Positions 21,372 through 24,059 of a stretch of 24,059 nt of DNA are shown one piece after another (position 1 is the first letter of the stretch; every line of letters starts with the position of its first letter). A program made the translations under genes and the position numbers. Source of the stretch: Candidatus Bathyarchaeota archaeon. Lineage in GTDB: Archaea > Thermoproteota > Bathyarchaeia > TCS64. The notes beneath the pieces are model-generated. The model did no database searches. It saw nothing but the letters and a program-made list of their open reading frames with translations, and was not told where the DNA came from. The DNA lies in assembly GCA_016934355.1 (NCBI GenBank), contig JAFGTA010000103.1, positions 1 through 24,059 on the forward strand, in the 5' to 3' direction.

Positions 21372-23369
21372 ATGGTTGAAGCTTGGCTGCTTGCGCCCGC
21401 GGCGTCGATACTCTCGATAATAATCGGATTAATCCTCTTCAAGTACGTTAACGATAAGGACCCTGGCACTGACCGGATGAAGCAGATCGCCGGCTGGATC
21501 CAGGAGGGCTCGAGGTCGTTCCTCAAGACAGAGTACACGTACCTCGGGGTGTTTGTAATCGTCATGGCGTTGATACTCACCGTCGCCCTAGGCGTGAAGA
21601 TCGGCGCGACCTACGTCTTCGGCACACTCCTGTCGGGCCTCGCAGGTATAATCGGCATGGAGATCGCCGTCAAGGCTAACGTGAGGACGGCTAACGCCGC
21701 GAAGAAGGGGGGCCTCTCTGAGGCGTTCCCAATAGCGTTCCGCGGCGGGGCAGTCATGGGCCTCATGGTGGTGGGCCTCGCCTTGTTAGGGATTAGCTTC
21801 ATCTACTGGCTCACAAAGGACCCGGAGATCGTGCTCGGGATGAGCATCGGTGCCAGCACCCTGACGCTGTTTATGAAGGCCGGCGGAGGCATCTACACGA
21901 AGACGGCGGACATCGCAGCTGACCTCGTCGGCAAGGTAGAGCTCAGCATCCCCGAGGACGACCCGAGGAACCCCGCCGTGATAGCCGACAACGTCGGTGA
22001 CAACGTGGGCGACTGCGCGGGCTCGGGAGCCGACCTGTTCGACTCCTACGTCGCCGCGATAATGGCCGCCATGATACTAGGCGGATCTCTCCAGATCCAG
22101 TACCTAGAGACTGTGCCCCTCGTGTTCGCGGGGATCGGCATCATCGCGTCCATCCTCGGGATAGCGTTGGTTCGTGTCAGCAAGGGCGGGGACCCGGGTA
22201 AGGCCCTGAACATGGGCACCTACGCCACGACGGTGATGTTCGCCGTGCTGACTTACGGCGCAACCATTGTGCTCGACTACGACGTGAGGATATGGTACTG
22301 TAACATCGCCGGCCTCGCCGCCGGTATAGTCATCGGAATGACGAGCGACTACTATACCTCCATTAACAGGTCGCCCGCTAAGAAGACCGCGGAGGCGGCT
22401 CAGACGGGCGCTGCTATCAGCATTCTCACGGGCTTCAGCTACGGCTTGATCAGCTGCTTCCCGGCGTTCCTAGGTATAGGGGTTGGCTCTGCGATCGCGT
22501 ACAGCATCTACGGCGTCTATGGCGTCGGCATCGCCGCAGTCGGCATGCTCAGCATCGCAGGCATCATCATCGCGGGTGACGCCTACGGCCCCATCGGCGA
22601 CAACTCTAAGGGAATCGCCGAGATGGCTGAGCTGGGCGAGGACATCGTGGACATCACGGACGAGATCGACGCCGCAGGCAACACGACCAAGGCCATCACC
22701 AAGGGCTTCGCCATAGGCGCAGCCGGCCTCACCGCCCTCGCGCTGCTTGCCTCCTACCAGGAGATAGTGGAGAGGCTTGTAGGTACCACTGTGATATTCG
22801 ACCTCATGGACCCTCTGGTCATGATGGGTATCTTCATCGGAATGAGCATCCCCGTGATCTTCTCGGCTATGATCATCTTGGGCGTCTCCAAGAACGCGTA
22901 CAGGATGATCGAGGAGATCCGCCGCCAGTTCAAGGAGATTCCGGGCCTCATGGAGGGCACCGGTACGCCGGAGTACGGTAAGTGCATCAACATCGCCACC
23001 AAGGGCGCGTTGACGGAGCTGCTGCCGCTGATCGTGTTCAGCATCATGGCGACCCTCATCGTGGGTTTCGTGGGCGGCATCAAGGCGCTGGCGGGCTACC
23101 TGAGCGGGGCTATTTTCAGCGGCTTCTTCCTCGCGATACTCATGGCGAACGCTGGGGGCCTCTGGGACAACGCGAAGAAGTACGTGGAGTCGGGGTACTT
23201 CGGAGGCAAGGGCAGCGAGGCTCATAAGGCGGCTGTCATCGGGGACACTGTGGGTGACCCGTTCAAGGACACCGCGGGGCCGTCGCTGAACACGCTGGTG
23301 ACTGTGATCAGCCAGATCGCGTCGCTGTTCGCCCCCCTCATCATCATGTACGCGCTGCTGGGCCGCTAG
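21372..23369 (+). CDS. hppA: Membrane H+-translocating pyrophosphatase, K+-independent type
   Basis: A 665-residue integral membrane protein with about 16 helices that couples pyrophosphate hydrolysis to ion pumping. The catalytic region contains GGGIYTKTADIAADLVGKVE, EDDPRNPAVIADNVGDNVGD and, near the C-terminus, GDTVGDPFKDTAGPSLN, all Mg-pyrophosphate ligands. The determinant GNTTKA (436-441) has lysine (Lys440) where K+-dependent enzymes have alanine, so this should be a K+-independent H+ pump. ATG at 21372 follows AAGGAGGT by 11 nt; a minimal ATG-TAA lies between them (21364-21369). It recycles pyrophosphate from biosynthesis or from sat and conserves energy at the membrane. It ends before a CTCTTTTTT tract (23385-23393). 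Confidence 0.96.
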   Translation: MVEAWLLAPAASILSIIIGLILFKYVNDKDPGTDRMKQIAGWIQEGSRSFLKTEYTYLGVFVIVMALILTVALGVKIGATYVFGTLLSGLAGIIGMEIAVKANVRTANAAKKGGLSEAFPIAFRGGAVMGLMVVGLALLGISFIYWLTKDPEIVLGMSIGASTLTLFMKAGGGIYTKTADIAADLVGKVELSIPEDDPRNPAVIADNVGDNVGDCAGSGADLFDSYVAAIMAAMILGGSLQIQYLETVPLVFAGIGIIASILGIALVRVSKGGDPGKALNMGTYATTVMFAVLTYGATIVLDYDVRIWYCNIAGLAAGIVIGMTSDYYTSINRSPAKKTAEAAQTGAAISILTGFSYGLISCFPAFLGIGVGSAIAYSIYGVYGVGIAAVGMLSIAGIIIAGDAYGPIGDNSKGIAEMAELGEDIVDITDEIDAAGNTTKAITKGFAIGAAGLTALALLASYQEIVERLVGTTVIFDLMDPLVMMGIFIGMSIPVIFSAMIILGVSKNAYRMIEEIRRQFKEIPGLMEGTGTPEYGKCINIATKGALTELLPLIVFSIMATLIVGFVGGIKALAGYLSGAIFSGFFLAILMANAGGLWDNAKKYVESGYFGGKGSEAHKAAVIGDTVGDPFKDTAGPSLNTLVTVISQIASLFAPLIIMYALLGR

Positions 23370-23384
23370 AGGCCCTGCATTGCC

Positions 23385-23393
23385 CTCTTTTTT
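23385..23393 (+). terminator. T-run terminator after the pyrophosphatase gene
   Basis: CTCTTTTTT starts 16 bp past the stop codon. A T-tract without a strong hairpin is typical of archaeal termination, and a new promoter for L15e follows about 25 bp later. Confidence 0.45.
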
Positions 23394-23415
23394 GAAGTGT
23401 CTTCCCTGTCTATAC

Positions 23416-23459
23416 CTTTATTAGTTTGAACCATTCTACTTTGATAGCCAATCGAGGAG
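23416..23459 (+). promoter_or_regulatory. Promoter and SD of the L15e gene
   Basis: CTTTATTAG (23416-23424) is a TATA-like box with a predicted start near 23446. GAGGAG (23454-23459) lies 7 nt before the ATG, fixing the start codon. Confidence 0.5.
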
Positions 23460-23466
23460 AACATCA

Positions 23467-23922
23467 ATGTACAGGCATCTCAGGGAAGCGTGGAAGCGGC
23501 CCAAGGACAGCTACGTAGGCGACGTCATGAGGCAGAGAGTCATCGTCTGGCGGAGGCAGCCTTCCAGCGTCAGGATCGATAAGCCGACTAGGCTGGACAG
23601 GGCTCGTGGCGTAGGCTATAAGGCGAAGAAGGGCTTCGTCGTTGTGCGTACACGTATCCGGAGGGGTGGCCGTCGGAAGATCAGGCCTGTGCTTGGGCGT
23701 AGGCAGAAGCGGATGGGTGTCACGAAGTTCACGGCTGCGAAGAGCAAGAGGCTCATCGCGGAGGAGAGGACGGCGCGGAAGTACCCGAACCTCGAGGTGC
23801 TGAACAGCTACTGGGTTTGGCAGGACGGCCAGTACAAGTGGTTCGAGATCATCCTTGTTGATCCTAGCCACCCGGCGATCAAGTCTGATAAGGACGTCGG
23901 CTGGATAGCTGGCAAGAACTAG
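23467..23922 (+). CDS. rpl15e: Large-subunit ribosomal protein L15e
   Basis: A 151-residue, highly basic ribosomal protein of the archaeal/eukaryotic L15e family. Landmarks are [33 protein letters not shown], the [20 protein letters not shown] core, and [22 protein letters not shown] with [17 protein letters not shown] at the end. It binds 23S rRNA in the large subunit. The protein stops soon after the DVGWI segment, whereas euryarchaeal and eukaryotic L15e continue for roughly 40 more residues with a basic R-G-L-T-S-A-G tail; that tail is absent here. The start is fixed by a GAGGAG SD 7 nt upstream. Single gene with its own promoter. Confidence 0.95.
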   Translation: MYRHLREAWKRPKDSYVGDVMRQRVIVWRRQPSSVRIDKPTRLDRARGVGYKAKKGFVVVRTRIRRGGRRKIRPVLGRRQKRMGVTKFTAAKSKRLIAEERTARKYPNLEVLNSYWVWQDGQYKWFEIILVDPSHPAIKSDKDVGWIAGKN

Positions 23923-23942
23923 CCACGAATATTTCGTTTTCT

Positions 23943-23963
23943 TATGACCTGCTACAGGTCATA
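23943..23963. terminator. Hairpin between convergent genes
   Basis: A perfect 9-bp inverted repeat, TATGACCTG-CTA-CAGGTCATA, sits between the L15e stop (23922) and the stop of the minus-strand gene (23976). On the plus strand a T-run (ATTTTTATT) follows. It probably ends transcription of L15e, perhaps of both genes. Confidence 0.6.
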
Positions 23964-23975
23964 TCGGAAAAATTT

Positions 23976-24059
23976 TTATTCGTATGTTTGTCTGGCGTAG
24001 CCGCCTTTCATGGGTTTGCGGTTCATTATGCTTACGTCCCACTCCATCTTGAAGACGAG
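23976..24059 (-). CDS. C-terminal fragment of an unrecognised protein
   Basis: The minus-strand frame is open from the window edge to TAA at 23976-23978 and gives 27 residues, including FKMEWDVSIMNRKPMKGGYA and ending in QTYE. The GC-rich codons, the coding-like composition and the convergent terminator hairpin suggest the true end of a gene. The fragment is too short for me to name a family. Confidence 0.55.
   Translation of the reverse strand, partial: LVFKMEWDVSIMNRKPMKGGYARQTYE

Noticed and set aside
22470..23225. Open frame of about 251 codons opposite the pyrophosphatase gene
   Set aside because: It is antisense to the conserved catalytic part of hppA, and its translation is a low-complexity His/Asp/Arg/Glu mix with no family resemblance.

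Overview
The window is archaeal. It carries aIF2-gamma, a eukaryote-type ribosomal protein L15e, an FCF1-like PIN protein and an MtrH-type methyltransferase. TATA-like boxes sit about 26-30 nt upstream of several start codons, and Shine-Dalgarno (SD) motifs of the GGTG/GGAG type precede others. The gene mix (MtrH-like protein with corrinoid machinery, free parvulin, archaeal sulfate adenylyltransferase, H+-pyrophosphatase, SCP2 protein, 2-oxoacid:ferredoxin oxidoreductase) suggests a Bathyarchaeia-like or other anaerobic Thermoproteota (TACK) lineage. That placement is inference, not proof.

Layout. 1-1037: the end of a 2-oxoacid:ferredoxin oxidoreductase operon (beta fragment, gamma). 1067-1849: an alpha/beta hydrolase split by an in-frame TAA. 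1975-2427: an Lrp/AsnC regulator. 2525-7977: a corrinoid methyl-transfer locus. Its minus-strand arm is RACo-like activator, corrinoid protein, UroD/MtaA-like methyltransferase, TIGR04076 protein and SCP2 protein; the MtrH-like methyltransferase is divergent on the plus strand. 8014-9204: HAD hydrolase and DinB-like protein. 9321-11558: an AT-richer DUF2207 membrane protein and a tiny secreted repeat protein. 11832-13790: a helical hypothetical protein, an HpcH/HpaI aldolase and a glyoxalase-fold protein. 13870-15191: a radical SAM/SPASM protein overlapping a convergent parvulin. 15241-16596: RHH protein and sulfate adenylyltransferase. 16759-18391: aIF2-gamma and PIN protein. 18526-23369: P-type Ca2+-type ATPase and H+-pyrophosphatase. 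23467-23922: L15e. The right edge cuts an unrecognised minus-strand gene. No gap between genes exceeds 300 bases. I saw no tRNA, rRNA, CRISPR array or insertion sequence.

How the genes may work together. In the methyl-transfer locus, the UroD-like enzyme would move a methyl group between an unknown donor and the cobamide of the corrinoid protein. The MtrH-like protein would pass it to or from tetrahydromethanopterin, and the RACo-like ATPase would re-reduce inactive Co(II). Such a module could feed methyl groups into a Wood-Ljungdahl methyl branch, with the ferredoxin oxidoreductase linking to 2-oxoacid metabolism. The substrate cannot be read from sequence.

Most notable observations: the compact methyl-transfer locus with a perfect 12-bp palindrome in its divergent promoter; a UroD-like enzyme without the usual zinc triad that appears to start at CTG; an aIF2-gamma gene with no ATG, GTG or TTG start and an SD placed for ATC, reminiscent of bacterial infC; and candidate operators at the RHH-sat, P-ATPase and SCP2 promoters.
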